Below are positions 8,382-17,432 of a stretch of DNA of 64,000 nt, in pieces. The notes under the pieces were generated by a model, which saw nothing but the letters and a program-made list of their open reading frames with translations, made no database searches and was not told where the DNA came from. Made by a program: the position numbers and the translations under genes. How positions within the stretch are numbered: the stretch's first letter is position 1; each line of letters begins with the position of its first letter. The stretch spans positions 62,001 through 126,000 of the forward strand of contig NZ_JAUYHK010000011.1 in NCBI RefSeq assembly GCF_030690045.1. The letters are read 5' to 3'. This stretch comes from Thalassospira sp. Lineage in GTDB: Bacteria; Pseudomonadota; Alphaproteobacteria; Rhodospirillales; Thalassospiraceae.

Positions 8382-9437
8382 ATGAACACATTTAAACGTT
8401 TGGGGGCCGCCGCATTGGCGACTGCCCTTCTGGCGACCACGGCAACCGGGGCCTATGCCGACGGCAAGGTTCTGAAATTTGCCCATGACAACAAGACCGA
8501 CCCGTTTGAAAACCCGGCCCATGCCTGTACCGCCGTTTTTGCCAATATTGTCGAAGCTGACACCAATGGCGCGATCAAGGTTGAAGTTTACCCGTCCAAT
8601 CAGTTGGGATCGGCTGCCGAACATGTGCAGATGGTGCGCGATGGTTTGATCCAGGGCACCCTGACATCGACCGGGGCGATTGCATCCTATTATCCGCGGA
8701 TCGATGTCCTGAATCTGGCCTTTGCCTTTGACAGTAACGCATCGACCTATGACGTGTTTGATGGTCCGTTTGGCCAGGCCTTGGCCGAAGATGTCGAAAA
8801 GACGCTGGGCGATGTTGTGGTTCTGGGTTTCCCCGATACCGGCGGATTTTTTGCCGTGACCAATTCAAAACGGCCGATTGCGACACTGGAAGATTTCAAG
8901 GGTATCCGCATTCGCACCATGGCGCTGCCCGCCCATCAGAAAATCATGCAGGCGATGGGAGCAGAAGCCTATCCGATGGCATGGGGCGAAGTGTATGCCG
9001 GGCTTCAGACCGGTGTGATCGACGGTCAGATGAACCCGGTGCCAACAGTGACTTTTTCAAAATTTGACGAAGTGCAGCCCTATCTGACCCTGACCAACCA
9101 TCTGTTTTCGCCTTACACCATGATGCTGTCCAAAAGTTTTTGGGATGAGCTGACCCCCGATGAACAGAAAATCGTGCGCTATGCCGCGAAATCCTGTGTG
9201 GTTGCCAGCCGTGGTTTGTCGCGGGTGATCGAGGCATCGGACCGCGGGCTTAAAGGCCTGACCGGCAAGATGGAAATCACCGCCCTGTCGGCAGAAGACC
9301 GCGAAGAATTCAAAAAGGCAACCCAGCCGGTTGTCATCAACCATGTTACCGAAACGCTGGGCGCGGAAGGCGTGGCACTTCTCGAACTGTTCCAGCAGGA
9401 AGTCGATAAGGCCAACACCAGCCGCTACATGGAATAA
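8382..9437 (+). CDS. dctP: TRAP transporter substrate-binding protein (DctP family)
   Basis: This 351-residue periplasmic binding protein has a clear signal peptide (MNTFKRLGAAALATALLATT, cleavage after AYA) and DctP-type mature sequence: LKFAHDNKTDPFENPAHA, the NQLGSAAEHVQMVRDG region and IRIRTMALPAHQKIMQAMGA. The start at 8382 has an AGGAGAGG ribosome-binding site; a GTG further upstream (8292) would place 30 unlikely residues before the signal peptide. Ligand class (acid, amino acid or other) cannot be assigned with confidence. A strong terminator follows. Confidence 0.9.
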   Translation: MNTFKRLGAAALATALLATTATGAYADGKVLKFAHDNKTDPFENPAHACTAVFANIVEADTNGAIKVEVYPSNQLGSAAEHVQMVRDGLIQGTLTSTGAIASYYPRIDVLNLAFAFDSNASTYDVFDGPFGQALAEDVEKTLGDVVVLGFPDTGGFFAVTNSKRPIATLEDFKGIRIRTMALPAHQKIMQAMGAEAYPMAWGEVYAGLQTGVIDGQMNPVPTVTFSKFDEVQPYLTLTNHLFSPYTMMLSKSFWDELTPDEQKIVRYAAKSCVVASRGLSRVIEASDRGLKGLTGKMEITALSAEDREEFKKATQPVVINHVTETLGAEGVALLELFQQEVDKANTSRYME

Positions 9438-9446
9438 TCCACGTAA

Positions 9447-9484
9447 GGGAGGATGGTGCAATCATCCTCCCGCTTTTTTCTTTT
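9447..9484 (+). terminator. Strong intrinsic terminator after dctP
   Basis: A 9-bp perfect stem (GGGAGGATG / CATCCTCCC, 9447-9455 with 9463-9471) with a 7-base loop is followed by GC and T-runs (TTTTTTCTTTT). It separates TRAP genes from the metabolic genes that follow, so the latter are either expressed by read-through or from a promoter in 9485-9526. Confidence 0.85.
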
Positions 9485-9526
9485 GCCGATAATCATGACA
9501 AAAACAAAGAACAAAAGGATGGGATC

Positions 9527-10996
9527 ATGAGGATTTTCTGTGCTTCGATTGCGACCGAAACCAATACATTTTCGCCGCTGCGGACTGATTTTTCAGATTT
9601 TACCGAAAGTTTTTATGCGCCCCCCGGCCAACATCCGGCCACCCCGACCCTGTGCAGCGCCATTTTTCCGGTCGCCCGCCGCCGTGCGAGCGCCGAAGGA
9701 TGGGATTTGATCGAGGGCACGGCGACATGGGCCGAGCCGGGCGGGCTGGTCAGCCGCGCCACATATGAACAATTGCGCGACGAGGTTTTGGGGCAATTGC
9801 GCGATGCCCTGCCGGTGGATGGGGTGATGCTGGGCCTGCACGGGGCGATGGTGGCGCAAGGATATCTGGATTGCGAGGGGGATTTGCTGACCCATGTGCG
9901 GGCAATTGTCGGGCCGGATGTGGTGATCGGGGCCAGTTTCGATCCGCACAGCCATTTAAGTGCCGCCCGGATTGACAATGCCGATATCATCGTCGCCTTT
10001 AAGGAATTTCCGCATACCGATTTTGTCGATGCGGGCGAGGCGGTGGTTGATCTGGTGCTGCGGACCCTGCGCGGCGAGATTGTGCCGGTCAAGGCGGTGT
10101 TTGATTGCCGGATGATTGAAGTGTTGCCGACATCGCGCGAACCGATGCGGTCCTTTATAGACCGTGCCCGTGCGATGGAGGGGCAGGGCGATATTTTGTC
10201 GATATCCTTCATTCATGGTTTCATGGCCGGGGATGTGCCCGATCTGGGCACCAAGGCGGTGGTAATTACCAACAACAACCCGGTACTGGCACAGGAAACG
10301 GCGCAGCGGCTGGGGCTTGAACTGTTCGGGTTTCGGGGCACGACGCGGCCCGATTTCCTGCAAACAGATGTCGCGCTTGACCGGGCCGTTGCCGCCAATA
10401 CGGCCCCGGTGGTGATTACCGATGTCTGGGACAATCCCGGCGGCGGGGTGCCGGGGGATTCGACCCTGTTACTGCGTGCCGTGATGGATCGCGGATTGCG
10501 CGATTATGCCTTTGGCACGATCTGGGACCCGATGGCGGTGCGCACCTGTTTTTCGGCGGGGGAAGGGGCGGTTTTGCCCTTGCGCTTTGGGGCCAAGACA
10601 TCGGCACATGGCGGCGCGCCGGTGGATGCCGAGGTGGTGGTGAAAAAATTGCGTCGGGATTCCTGGCAAAGTTTTGGTGACAGCATCGTGCCGCTGGGCG
10701 ATTGTGCCCTGATTGAATTGCCCGATGGTGGCGAGGTGATCCTCAATTCCAACCGGGCGCAAAGTTTCGAGCCGGACCTGTTTTCCAATATGGGGGTTGA
10801 CCCGGCAGCAAAAAAATACCTGTTTATCAAATCGACCAATCACTTCTACGATGCCTTTGCACGGATTGCCGGGGAAATCATTTATGTCGATGTTCACGGC
10901 CCCTATCCATCGGACCCGAAAACCAATGATTACCGTCATCTGAGCCGCCCGATCTGGCCGATTGTCGATGATCCTTTTGCCATTGCCGAGACCTGA
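9527..10996 (+). CDS. M81 family metallopeptidase (MlrC-like)
   Basis: This 489-residue protein of the M81/MlrC family, named for the microcystinase MlrC, opens with RIFCASIATETNTFSP. Probable zinc ligands are visible as D139 and H141 in FDPHSHLSA and H163 in FPHTDFVDAG. Family members are metal-dependent amidases or peptidases, usually of unproven substrate, and are frequently encoded beside uptake systems, as here. It lies 2 bases before the PLP-enzyme gene, suggesting one transcript. A role in opening an amide bond of the TRAP-imported compound is inference. Confidence 0.85.
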   Translation: MRIFCASIATETNTFSPLRTDFSDFTESFYAPPGQHPATPTLCSAIFPVARRRASAEGWDLIEGTATWAEPGGLVSRATYEQLRDEVLGQLRDALPVDGVMLGLHGAMVAQGYLDCEGDLLTHVRAIVGPDVVIGASFDPHSHLSAARIDNADIIVAFKEFPHTDFVDAGEAVVDLVLRTLRGEIVPVKAVFDCRMIEVLPTSREPMRSFIDRARAMEGQGDILSISFIHGFMAGDVPDLGTKAVVITNNNPVLAQETAQRLGLELFGFRGTTRPDFLQTDVALDRAVAANTAPVVITDVWDNPGGGVPGDSTLLLRAVMDRGLRDYAFGTIWDPMAVRTCFSAGEGAVLPLRFGAKTSAHGGAPVDAEVVVKKLRRDSWQSFGDSIVPLGDCALIELPDGGEVILNSNRAQSFEPDLFSNMGVDPAAKKYLFIKSTNHFYDAFARIAGEIIYVDVHGPYPSDPKTNDYRHLSRPIWPIVDDPFAIAET

Positions 10997-10998
10997 AA

Positions 10999-12063
10999 AT
11001 GACCGATTTCCCCGATCTTGATACCCCCTGTGCCGTCATTGACCTTGATTGTGTCGATCGCAATATCCGGAAATATCAGGATTATTGCGACTTGCACGGC
11101 ATCGGGTTGCGTCCGCATATCAAGACGCACAAAATCCCCGATTTCGCCCGTCAGCAAATGGCCGTCGGGGCGACGGGGATTACCTGCCAGAAAATCGGCG
11201 AGGCCGAAGTTATGGCCGATGCCGGAATCCGGGATATTCTGATTACCTATAATATTCTGGGGGTGCGCAAGCTGGCCCGGTTGCGCAAACTTGCGGATCG
11301 TCTGACCCGCTTGCAGGTGGTGGCGGACAATGAAACGGTGATCAGCGGTCTTGCCAATGCCTTTGCCGGGGCGGACAGGCCACTGGAAGTTCTGGTGGAA
11401 TGTGATACCGGCGGCGGGCGGTGCGGTGTGCAAAGCCCGGATGATGCCGTGGCGCTGGCCAAAATGGTTGATGCGGCGCCGGGTCTGATTTTTATGGGAT
11501 TGATGACCTATCCGGCGGCCGGTGGCACGCAGAAGGTCGAGGCGTTTTTTGAAACGGCGATGGCCGGGTGCCGGGATGCCGGAATCGAATGCCCGGTGCG
11601 CAGTTCCGGCGGGACGCCTGATATGTGGCAGGCCCATTTGTCGCCCCTGACCACGGAATATCGCATCGGGACCTATATCTATAATGACCGGTCCCTGATG
11701 GCGCGGGGGGTGTGTGGCGCAGAAGATTGCGCCTTGCAGGTTCTGTGCGAAATTGTATCGGTGCCAACCGCCGGTCGGGCGATTATCGATGCCGGGTCCA
11801 AGGTTCTGACATCGGATTTGCTGGGGCTTTCGGGCTATGGCTATGTGGTCGGGCATCCCGATGTTGCGGTATCGTCGCTCAGCGAGGAACACGGTATTCT
11901 GACCTATGATCCGGCGACGGTGCCCTTTGTTGTCGGGCAACGCATCCGGATCATTCCCAACCATGTTTGCGTGGTCAGCAATATGCTGGACGAAGTGCAT
12001 CTGACGCGGGGCGGGGTTCTGGAACGGACCGTGCCGGTGGCGGCACGTGGACGTGTAACCTGA
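10999..12063 (+). CDS. D-threonine aldolase / D-serine dehydratase-like PLP enzyme (alanine racemase-like barrel)
   Basis: This 354-residue fold-type III PLP enzyme has the Schiff-base Lys probably at K42 in RPHIKTHK. Near the C-terminus is the metal-binding motif PNHVCVV that defines the D-threonine aldolase / D-serine dehydratase (DSD1) group. Members cleave or dehydrate D-3-hydroxy amino acids. Its overlap-free junction, 2 bases after the M81 gene, indicates the two act on the same substrate flow. Aldolase versus dehydratase activity cannot be separated by eye. Confidence 0.83.
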   Translation: MTDFPDLDTPCAVIDLDCVDRNIRKYQDYCDLHGIGLRPHIKTHKIPDFARQQMAVGATGITCQKIGEAEVMADAGIRDILITYNILGVRKLARLRKLADRLTRLQVVADNETVISGLANAFAGADRPLEVLVECDTGGGRCGVQSPDDAVALAKMVDAAPGLIFMGLMTYPAAGGTQKVEAFFETAMAGCRDAGIECPVRSSGGTPDMWQAHLSPLTTEYRIGTYIYNDRSLMARGVCGAEDCALQVLCEIVSVPTAGRAIIDAGSKVLTSDLLGLSGYGYVVGHPDVAVSSLSEEHGILTYDPATVPFVVGQRIRIIPNHVCVVSNMLDEVHLTRGGVLERTVPVAARGRVT

Positions 12064-12555
12064 TCAGACGATGTGATGGGGCAGATAGCCGGTAAAACCG
12101 GTAATCAGCCATGTCCCGCCCGGCGTTTTTTCGCAGTAATAATGGGTTTTCCACAGCAGATGGTGCGATGTGCCGTCTGCTTTTTTGAGGGTGCCGTTGA
12201 AATGTTTGCGCACCAGCGCCCGGTTGCCGGAAATTTCGATGGTTTCAAGCTGTGTCGCCCGCATTACGGCATCAAACACATCTTCGGCCCATTTGATTTT
12301 GCGGCTTTCATGGGCCTGACGCAGCCATTCATCGCGATAGGCATCCAGATTTGGAAAAGCCATTTCCCAGTCATCAGGATTGGGGGATTTTTGTGCATCG
12401 ATTGCATAAAACCCGTCGGCCTTGAAATCATCGGCAATCTGGGACCAGTCGGCGGCGACAAAGGCCGCAATATCGCGCACCACCAGCATTTCCCAAATCT
12501 GGCAACGATCCAGGTCATCGGCGGTAAAGGGGCAGGAATAATCAGATTTTGTCAC
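12064..12555 (-). CDS. NTF2/SnoaL-like hypothetical protein
   Basis: This 163-residue soluble protein has no signal peptide. Its alternating aromatic pattern and terminal segment WLITGFTGYLPH suggest the cone-shaped NTF2-like (SnoaL) fold, which is used for small-molecule binding or lyase and isomerase reactions. No catalytic residues can be assigned confidently. It is convergent with the PLP-enzyme gene (directly abutting, 12063/12064) and is the only minus-strand gene inside the catabolic cluster, so its link to the pathway is uncertain. Confidence 0.6.
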   Translation of the reverse strand: MTKSDYSCPFTADDLDRCQIWEMLVVRDIAAFVAADWSQIADDFKADGFYAIDAQKSPNPDDWEMAFPNLDAYRDEWLRQAHESRKIKWAEDVFDAVMRATQLETIEISGNRALVRKHFNGTLKKADGTSHHLLWKTHYYCEKTPGGTWLITGFTGYLPHHIV

Positions 12556-12734
12556 AACTTATCCCCTTGATTTCAAAATTTGATTTTTCCGATTGTGCCA
12601 GTGATGACGGTTTTCATCAAGCTGACATGACGGGATTTTCTGCCCCGTAAAATCCGGGCAATTGCAAATGTCTTGGAAATAAAGAAAAATAATCGATATC
12701 GTCAGGCGGCAGCATAAAACAGGGAAACAAGCCA

Positions 12735-13586
12735 ATGGGTTGGGGTGGTTTTACCGCAGCAGAACTGGAATGGCAGTATAATCCGCGCGAAACCGTCCCG
12801 GATTTTATGGAGGATTTTCAGCGGTTTGCGCAGCAATCCGACGTGGCCCGTGCGGCCCTGAATCATCAGCCTGATGTGCGGTTCGGCCCCGGCCCCAGAG
12901 AAACCATGGATATTTATCCGGCGGCAACGCCGGGTGCGCCGGTGCATGTGTTTTTTCATGGCGGTTATTGGCGCAGTCAGGACAAAAAGGATTATGCCTT
13001 TATCGCACCGGGGCTGGTATCGGCGGGGTTTACTGTCATTTGCGCCAATTATGATTTGTGCCCGGATGTTACGGTTGCCGATATTCACGAACAGGCGGTA
13101 CGGTGCGTCAAATATGTGTTTGAAAATGTTGCCGATTTTAAAGGCGACCGCGACCAGATCAGCCTGTCGGGCCATTCGGCGGGCGGGCAGATTGTCGCGC
13201 GCCTTGCCAGTCATGACTGGCACGCGGAACTGGGCGATACGCGGCCCTTTAATACCGTGGTGCCGGTATCTGGGGTGTTTGATCTGGAACCCATCCGTTT
13301 TACCAGCCTGAATGACGATATCCGTCTGGATGAACAGATGGCGGCGGAATGTTCGCCGATGCTGGATGCTGCGCCGGTTGAACCCCGCATGATGTTGGTG
13401 GTCGGGGCCAATGAAAGCCCGGAATTTGTCCGCCAGAGCGAGGCCTATGCCGCCTATTGCCGTCGCGCCGGGGTTTCTGTGCCGGTGATCAAGGCATGGG
13501 GTGCCAACCATTTTACCGTGCTGGAAGAACTTTATGTACAGGGCGGGGCGCAGTTTGGCGAATTCAAGCGGTTTCTGAAAAGTTGA
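12735..13586 (+). CDS. Alpha/beta hydrolase of the arylformamidase (HGGYW) type
   Basis: This 283-residue alpha/beta hydrolase has the oxyanion motif HGGYW (residues 75-79) and the nucleophile elbow GHSAGG (Ser148); the C-terminal GANHFTVLEEL supplies the catalytic His. HGGYW is characteristic of kynurenine formamidase (BNA7-like) and related esterases that cleave formyl or acyl amides. No kynureninase or tryptophan dioxygenase gene is near, so a role in the TRAP-linked cluster on another acylated amine is as likely as kynurenine metabolism. Confidence 0.8.
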   Translation: MGWGGFTAAELEWQYNPRETVPDFMEDFQRFAQQSDVARAALNHQPDVRFGPGPRETMDIYPAATPGAPVHVFFHGGYWRSQDKKDYAFIAPGLVSAGFTVICANYDLCPDVTVADIHEQAVRCVKYVFENVADFKGDRDQISLSGHSAGGQIVARLASHDWHAELGDTRPFNTVVPVSGVFDLEPIRFTSLNDDIRLDEQMAAECSPMLDAAPVEPRMMLVVGANESPEFVRQSEAYAAYCRRAGVSVPVIKAWGANHFTVLEELYVQGGAQFGEFKRFLKS

Positions 13587-13711
13587 GGCGCAAGAACGGC
13601 TGTAAAATCCGGTTATTTTGGTGGTTCATCCTGTGACGGTTCGGGGCAATTCATGCTATAAGAATATCTGCGTTAGAGATTGAATTTCCACGAAAAACAG
13701 CAGGTATTGCG

Positions 13712-14653
13712 ATGCGTTTTGTAACCGCCGAAGATATTGACCGTTCCGTCCCGCCGCGTGCCATGGTCGAGGCTCTGCGCACATGGTTTGCCAAAGGGTG
13801 TGAAACCCCGCTGCGCAGCCATTTCAACATGGAACGATCCGGTGAAGACGACGCCACCTTGCTGATCATGCCGTCATGGGAAAAGGACGGGGCGGCCGGG
13901 GTCAAGGTTGCCGCCGTGGTGCCGGGCAATGCGGCGCGCAATCTTCCGGCGGTATCGGGGATTTACATTTTGCTGGACGGGGTGACCGGGCAACCGTCTG
14001 CGGTTCTGGATGGCACGCGCCTGACGACGCGGCGCACGGCGGCGGCATCGGCTCTTGCCGCCGATTATCTGGCACGCAAGGATGCCAGCCATCTGGTGAT
14101 GGTCGGGTCGGGGGCGTTGGCCCCCAATCTGATTGCGGCCCATGCGTCGGTGCGACCGATCAAAAAAGTCACGATCTGGAACCGCAATGCGGCCAAGGCG
14201 CAGGCCCTTGCGGCGGAAACCGCGCGGCTTGGCTTTGACGCGGTTGGCACGGATGATCTGGAAAGTGCCTGCAAGACGGCGGATATCATTTCATGTGCGA
14301 CGCTTAGCACCGAACCGTTGGTGCGCGGGGCGTGGTTGCGGGCCGGAACGCATGTGGATCTGGTCGGGGCGTTCAAGCCGACCATGCGCGAAACCGATGA
14401 TGATGTGATGCGCAAATGCCGGATTTTCGTTGACAGTTTTGAAGGGGCGAGTGCGGAGGGCGGCGATATTGTCCAACCGATCAAGGCCGGTGTGATTGCC
14501 AAGGAAGATATTCTGGGTGATTTGTTTGGTCTGACCCGGGGGATGGTGACAGGCCGTCAATCCGACGATGAATGCACGGTGTTTAAATCGGTCGGACATG
14601 CGCTGGAAGATTTTGCGGCGGCGGTTACGGTCGTCGGGGCATTGTATCAATGA
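13712..14653 (+). CDS. Ornithine cyclodeaminase / mu-crystallin family protein
   Basis: This 313-residue protein has the family layout: an N-terminal substrate-binding part with RSHFNMERSG and LLIMPSW, and a central Rossmann segment GSGALAPNLIAAHA (about residues 131-144) for NAD(P). Members act as ornithine cyclodeaminase, ketimine or pyrroline-2-carboxylate reductase, or alanine dehydrogenase. It overlaps the thioesterase gene by 4 bases (ATGA), so the two are coupled. In this setting imine reduction or amino-acid deamination is plausible; the specific activity is not decidable from sequence. Confidence 0.85.
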   Translation: MRFVTAEDIDRSVPPRAMVEALRTWFAKGCETPLRSHFNMERSGEDDATLLIMPSWEKDGAAGVKVAAVVPGNAARNLPAVSGIYILLDGVTGQPSAVLDGTRLTTRRTAAASALAADYLARKDASHLVMVGSGALAPNLIAAHASVRPIKKVTIWNRNAAKAQALAAETARLGFDAVGTDDLESACKTADIISCATLSTEPLVRGAWLRAGTHVDLVGAFKPTMRETDDDVMRKCRIFVDSFEGASAEGGDIVQPIKAGVIAKEDILGDLFGLTRGMVTGRQSDDECTVFKSVGHALEDFAAAVTVVGALYQ

Positions 14654-15144
14654 GCCGCCCCGATTTGTTTGCCCCGGAAATGCTGCGGACTTATGACGGG
14701 ACGGTGCCGCAGCAATGGATTGATTTTAACGGCCATGTCAATGTCGGCTATTACGTGGTTGCCTTTGATCTGGGATCGGTGGCGTTTTTGGATGCGGTCG
14801 GGATGGGGGCGACTTATCCGCAACGGCGCGGTTTTTCAACCTTTGCCCTTGAAATGCATGTGACCTATGACCGGGAAATTCATCTGAATGATCCGTTTGT
14901 TATTCATACGCACATTCTGGATTGCGATCACAAACGCATTCACATGTATCATGAATTGCGCCACGGCACCGCAGGGTGGCTGTCGGCGACCAATGAAATC
15001 ATCACCATGCATATCGATATGAAAACCCGCCGGTCGGCACCATTTCCCGATGATATGCAAAAGACGCTTGATCTGATCCGGGCGGCGCACAAGGATTTGC
15101 CGGTGCCATCCGGCGTGGGGCGCAAGATCGGTATTCGGCGCTAA
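14650..15144 (+). CDS. Hotdog-fold acyl-CoA thioesterase
   Basis: This 164-residue hotdog thioesterase of the 4-hydroxybenzoyl-CoA thioesterase class has the active-site Asp in QQWIDFNGHVN (residues 21-31). The middle segment FALEMHVTYDREIHLND and the HKRIHMYHEL motif resemble the betainyl-CoA thioesterases found in carnitine degradation operons. It overlaps the cyclodeaminase-family gene and ends 4 bases before a convergent GNAT gene. It probably releases a short or quaternary acyl group from CoA at the end of the cluster's pathway; that is inference. Confidence 0.8.
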   Translation: MSRPDLFAPEMLRTYDGTVPQQWIDFNGHVNVGYYVVAFDLGSVAFLDAVGMGATYPQRRGFSTFALEMHVTYDREIHLNDPFVIHTHILDCDHKRIHMYHELRHGTAGWLSATNEIITMHIDMKTRRSAPFPDDMQKTLDLIRAAHKDLPVPSGVGRKIGIRR

Positions 15145-15148
15145 ACCG

Positions 15149-15658
15149 TTACGGGGCGGGGACAAACAATTTGCAGGCGTCCCGGTCGCCATCAATATGG
15201 ATCATCCTGTCAAAGACCAGCCCCAGCCGTTCCAGCAACCGGATTGAACCGTGATTTTCCGGCAAGGCAAAACCAACCACGCGCGCCAGGCCCAGATCAT
15301 GGCGGGCATGGGCCATGACGGCGGTTGCGGCTTCAAGGGCGTAGCCCTTGCCACCATGCGCCGCACTTAACGCAAAGCCGATATCGGGGCAATCCAGACT
15401 GTCGCGTTTGACCAGCCCGCACAGACCAATCGGCGTGCCGGAATCCCGCAATGTGATCAGATACGAGCCAAAACCGTTTTGGGTATAACTGGCGATCAGT
15501 TTGTCGGTAATATAGCCGCGGGCAGCGTCAAGATCATGGACATTGCGATCCCCGATATATTTGATCCAGTCGGGTTCATTCAGCAGTTCAAGGATAAAGG
15601 CGGCATCTTCGAGGGTTGCATGGCGCAGCAAGGTGCGGTCGGTTTCAAGACAAAACAT
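15149..15658 (-). CDS. GNAT family N-acetyltransferase (RimJ/RimL-like)
   Basis: This 169-residue GNAT protein begins with the RimJ/RimL-type ETDRTLLRHATLEDAAFI. It has the acetyl-CoA-binding segment GLCGLVKRDSLDCPDIGFAL followed by HGGKGYALEA, the equivalent of the R/Q-x-x-G-x-G/A loop. Such proteins acetylate amino termini of ribosomal proteins or small amines; the substrate is unknown. It is convergent with the thioesterase gene and divergent from the OsmC fusion. Confidence 0.82.
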   Translation of the reverse strand: MFCLETDRTLLRHATLEDAAFILELLNEPDWIKYIGDRNVHDLDAARGYITDKLIASYTQNGFGSYLITLRDSGTPIGLCGLVKRDSLDCPDIGFALSAAHGGKGYALEAATAVMAHARHDLGLARVVGFALPENHGSIRLLERLGLVFDRMIHIDGDRDACKLFVPAP

Positions 15659-15751
15659 GATTTAACCTGAAATGGCAGAGACGATCCGTGATAGATTATC
15701 CCGGCTGCGGCCAAAGCGGGAGCAATATTTCAGACGAAAGGAGGGCCGGGA

Positions 15752-16987
15752 ATGACGGTTCGACCCATCAGATTGCGTTTTGAAGGGGCCATGGGGGCGG
15801 AATTATCCGCCCGCCTTGATCTGCCCGCCGGGCCGGTGATGGCTTATGCGCTGTTTGCCCATTGTTTTACCTGTTCCAAGGATTTGACGGCGGCGCGCCA
15901 TATTGCGCAATCGTTGACCATGCAGGGCATTGGTGTTTTGCGGTTTGATTTTACCGGGCTTGGGGGATCGGGCGGCGATTTTGCCTCGACCAATTTTACC
16001 TCGAATCTTGAAGATTTAAGGCGGGCGGCGGATTATCTGCGCCGTCATTTTGCCGCGCCGAAATTGCTGATCGGGCATTCGTTGGGCGGGGCGGCGGTTT
16101 TGGCTGTGGCACAGGATATTCCCGAGGCAACCGCGATTGCGACCATTGCCGCCCCCGCCGATGTTGATCATGTCACCCATAATTTCAGCGCCCATCTGGC
16201 CGACATCAACCGCGATGGCATGGCCGAGGTTTCGTTGGGCGGGCGGCCCTTTGTGATCAAAAAACAGTTTGTCGAGGATTTGGCCGCGCACGATATTGCA
16301 CAGTCGGTCGGGGGTTTGCGCAAGGCGCTTTTGGTGTTGCACGGGCCGATGGATCAGACCGTCGGGATTGATAATGCCAGCCGTATTTTTGCCGCCGCCC
16401 GGCACCCGAAAAGTTTTGTATCGCTGGATCATGCCGACCATTTGCTGCGCGATCCCGATGATGCGGCCTATGCCGCCGGGGTGATTGCCGCCTGGGCGAA
16501 ACGTTATGTCGGGACGGTGGATGCGGCACCGGAAGAAACCCCGCCCGGTGTCGTGGTGCGCGAAACCGGGCAGGGCAAGTTTCAGGCGATGGTGATGGCC
16601 GGACCGCACCGGGCGCTGGCCGATGAGCCGGTTGATGTTGGCGGACTTGGCAGTGGCATGTCGCCTTATGATTATCTTGCCGCCGCCCTTGGGGCCTGTA
16701 CGGTGATGACATTGCGCATGTATGCCGATCACAAACAGATCGCCCTTGATGGCGTATCGGTTCAGGTGCTGCATGATAAAATTCATGCCGATGATTGCAT
16801 CGACTGCACGATGGAAGAAAAACAAAAGGGCGGCAAGATCGACAGGTTTGAGCGGATCATCACGATGCATGGCGATCTGGAGGAGGATGTGCGGGCGCGG
16901 CTTTTGGAAATCGCCGATAAATGCCCGGTGCATCGCACGTTGGAATCCACATCAAAAATCGTGACCCGCGATGCCCGTGACGCATAA
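15752..16987 (+). CDS. Bifunctional alpha/beta hydrolase / OsmC family protein
   Basis: This 411-residue fusion has an N-terminal alpha/beta hydrolase (about residues 1-250) with HCFTCSKD near residue 38 and nucleophile GHSLGG (Ser110). Its C-terminal OsmC-like peroxiredoxin domain (about residues 265-405) carries the redox Cys pair in GACTVMTLRMYADH and KCPVHRTL. OsmC domains reduce organic hydroperoxides. The fusion is a known architecture in Proteobacteria; the hydrolase may supply or process an ester-linked peroxide substrate. An independent promoter is expected upstream; a bidirectional terminator follows. Confidence 0.92.
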   Translation: MTVRPIRLRFEGAMGAELSARLDLPAGPVMAYALFAHCFTCSKDLTAARHIAQSLTMQGIGVLRFDFTGLGGSGGDFASTNFTSNLEDLRRAADYLRRHFAAPKLLIGHSLGGAAVLAVAQDIPEATAIATIAAPADVDHVTHNFSAHLADINRDGMAEVSLGGRPFVIKKQFVEDLAAHDIAQSVGGLRKALLVLHGPMDQTVGIDNASRIFAAARHPKSFVSLDHADHLLRDPDDAAYAAGVIAAWAKRYVGTVDAAPEETPPGVVVRETGQGKFQAMVMAGPHRALADEPVDVGGLGSGMSPYDYLAAALGACTVMTLRMYADHKQIALDGVSVQVLHDKIHADDCIDCTMEEKQKGGKIDRFERIITMHGDLEEDVRARLLEIADKCPVHRTLESTSKIVTRDARDA

Positions 16988-16990
16988 GCA

Positions 16991-17022
16991 AAACGCCCGG
17001 CGGGAAAGCCGGGCGTTTGATC
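16991..17022. terminator. Bidirectional intrinsic terminator
   Basis: An 11-bp perfect stem AAACGCCCGGC / GCCGGGCGTTT (16991-17001 with 17008-17018) has a 6-base loop, T-rich on both outer sides. It lies between the convergent hydrolase-OsmC gene and the ridA-like end of the large minus-strand operon, so it can stop both transcripts. Confidence 0.85.
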
Positions 17023-17046
17023 TTTTCGCAGAATAATCCGGACGGA

Positions 17047-17394
17047 TCAGTCTTTGGCGGCGATCACGATGAATTCGACCAGATAATCCGGGGTTGCCAG
17101 TTTGGCTTCGCCACAGGCGCGACCCGGTGTGTGGCCCTGCGGCACCCAGGCATCCCAGACGGAATTCATTTCGGCAAAATCTTTCATGTCGGCCAGCCAG
17201 ATGGTGGTCGAGAGGATTTTTTCCTTGGACGTGCCGCAACGCGCCAGCAGGGAATCAACCTTTGCCAGACATTGTCTGGTCTGTTCGGCGACCGATGAAC
17301 CGGGTTCACCGACCTGACCGGCCAGATAAACCGTGTTGCCATGAACAACGGCCTGACTCATGCGGGGGCCGGTATCAAAACGTTCGATGCTCAT
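17047..17394 (-). CDS. RidA family protein (second copy)
   Basis: This 115-residue RidA-family protein is the last gene of the long operon that begins with the polyamine ABC permeases. The conserved Arg is in HTPGRACGEAKLA and the C-terminal beta-strand VEFIVIAA matches the family. Its place after an FAD amino-acid-oxidase-like gene and an aminotransferase suggests it hydrolyses imines made by the oxidase. It differs clearly from the 5.9-kb RidA, being shorter and of another subgroup (Cys-Gly-Glu context). Confidence 0.87.
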   Translation of the reverse strand: MSIERFDTGPRMSQAVVHGNTVYLAGQVGEPGSSVAEQTRQCLAKVDSLLARCGTSKEKILSTTIWLADMKDFAEMNSVWDAWVPQGHTPGRACGEAKLATPDYLVEFIVIAAKD

Positions 17395-17432
17395 TTGAAA
17401 CTCCTTGGTTTTATTGGGATTTGTTAAAGAAT

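Noticed and set aside
10936-12000. Long open frame opposite the PLP-enzyme gene
   Set aside because: Antisense shadow of a well-supported gene; composition unlike a protein.
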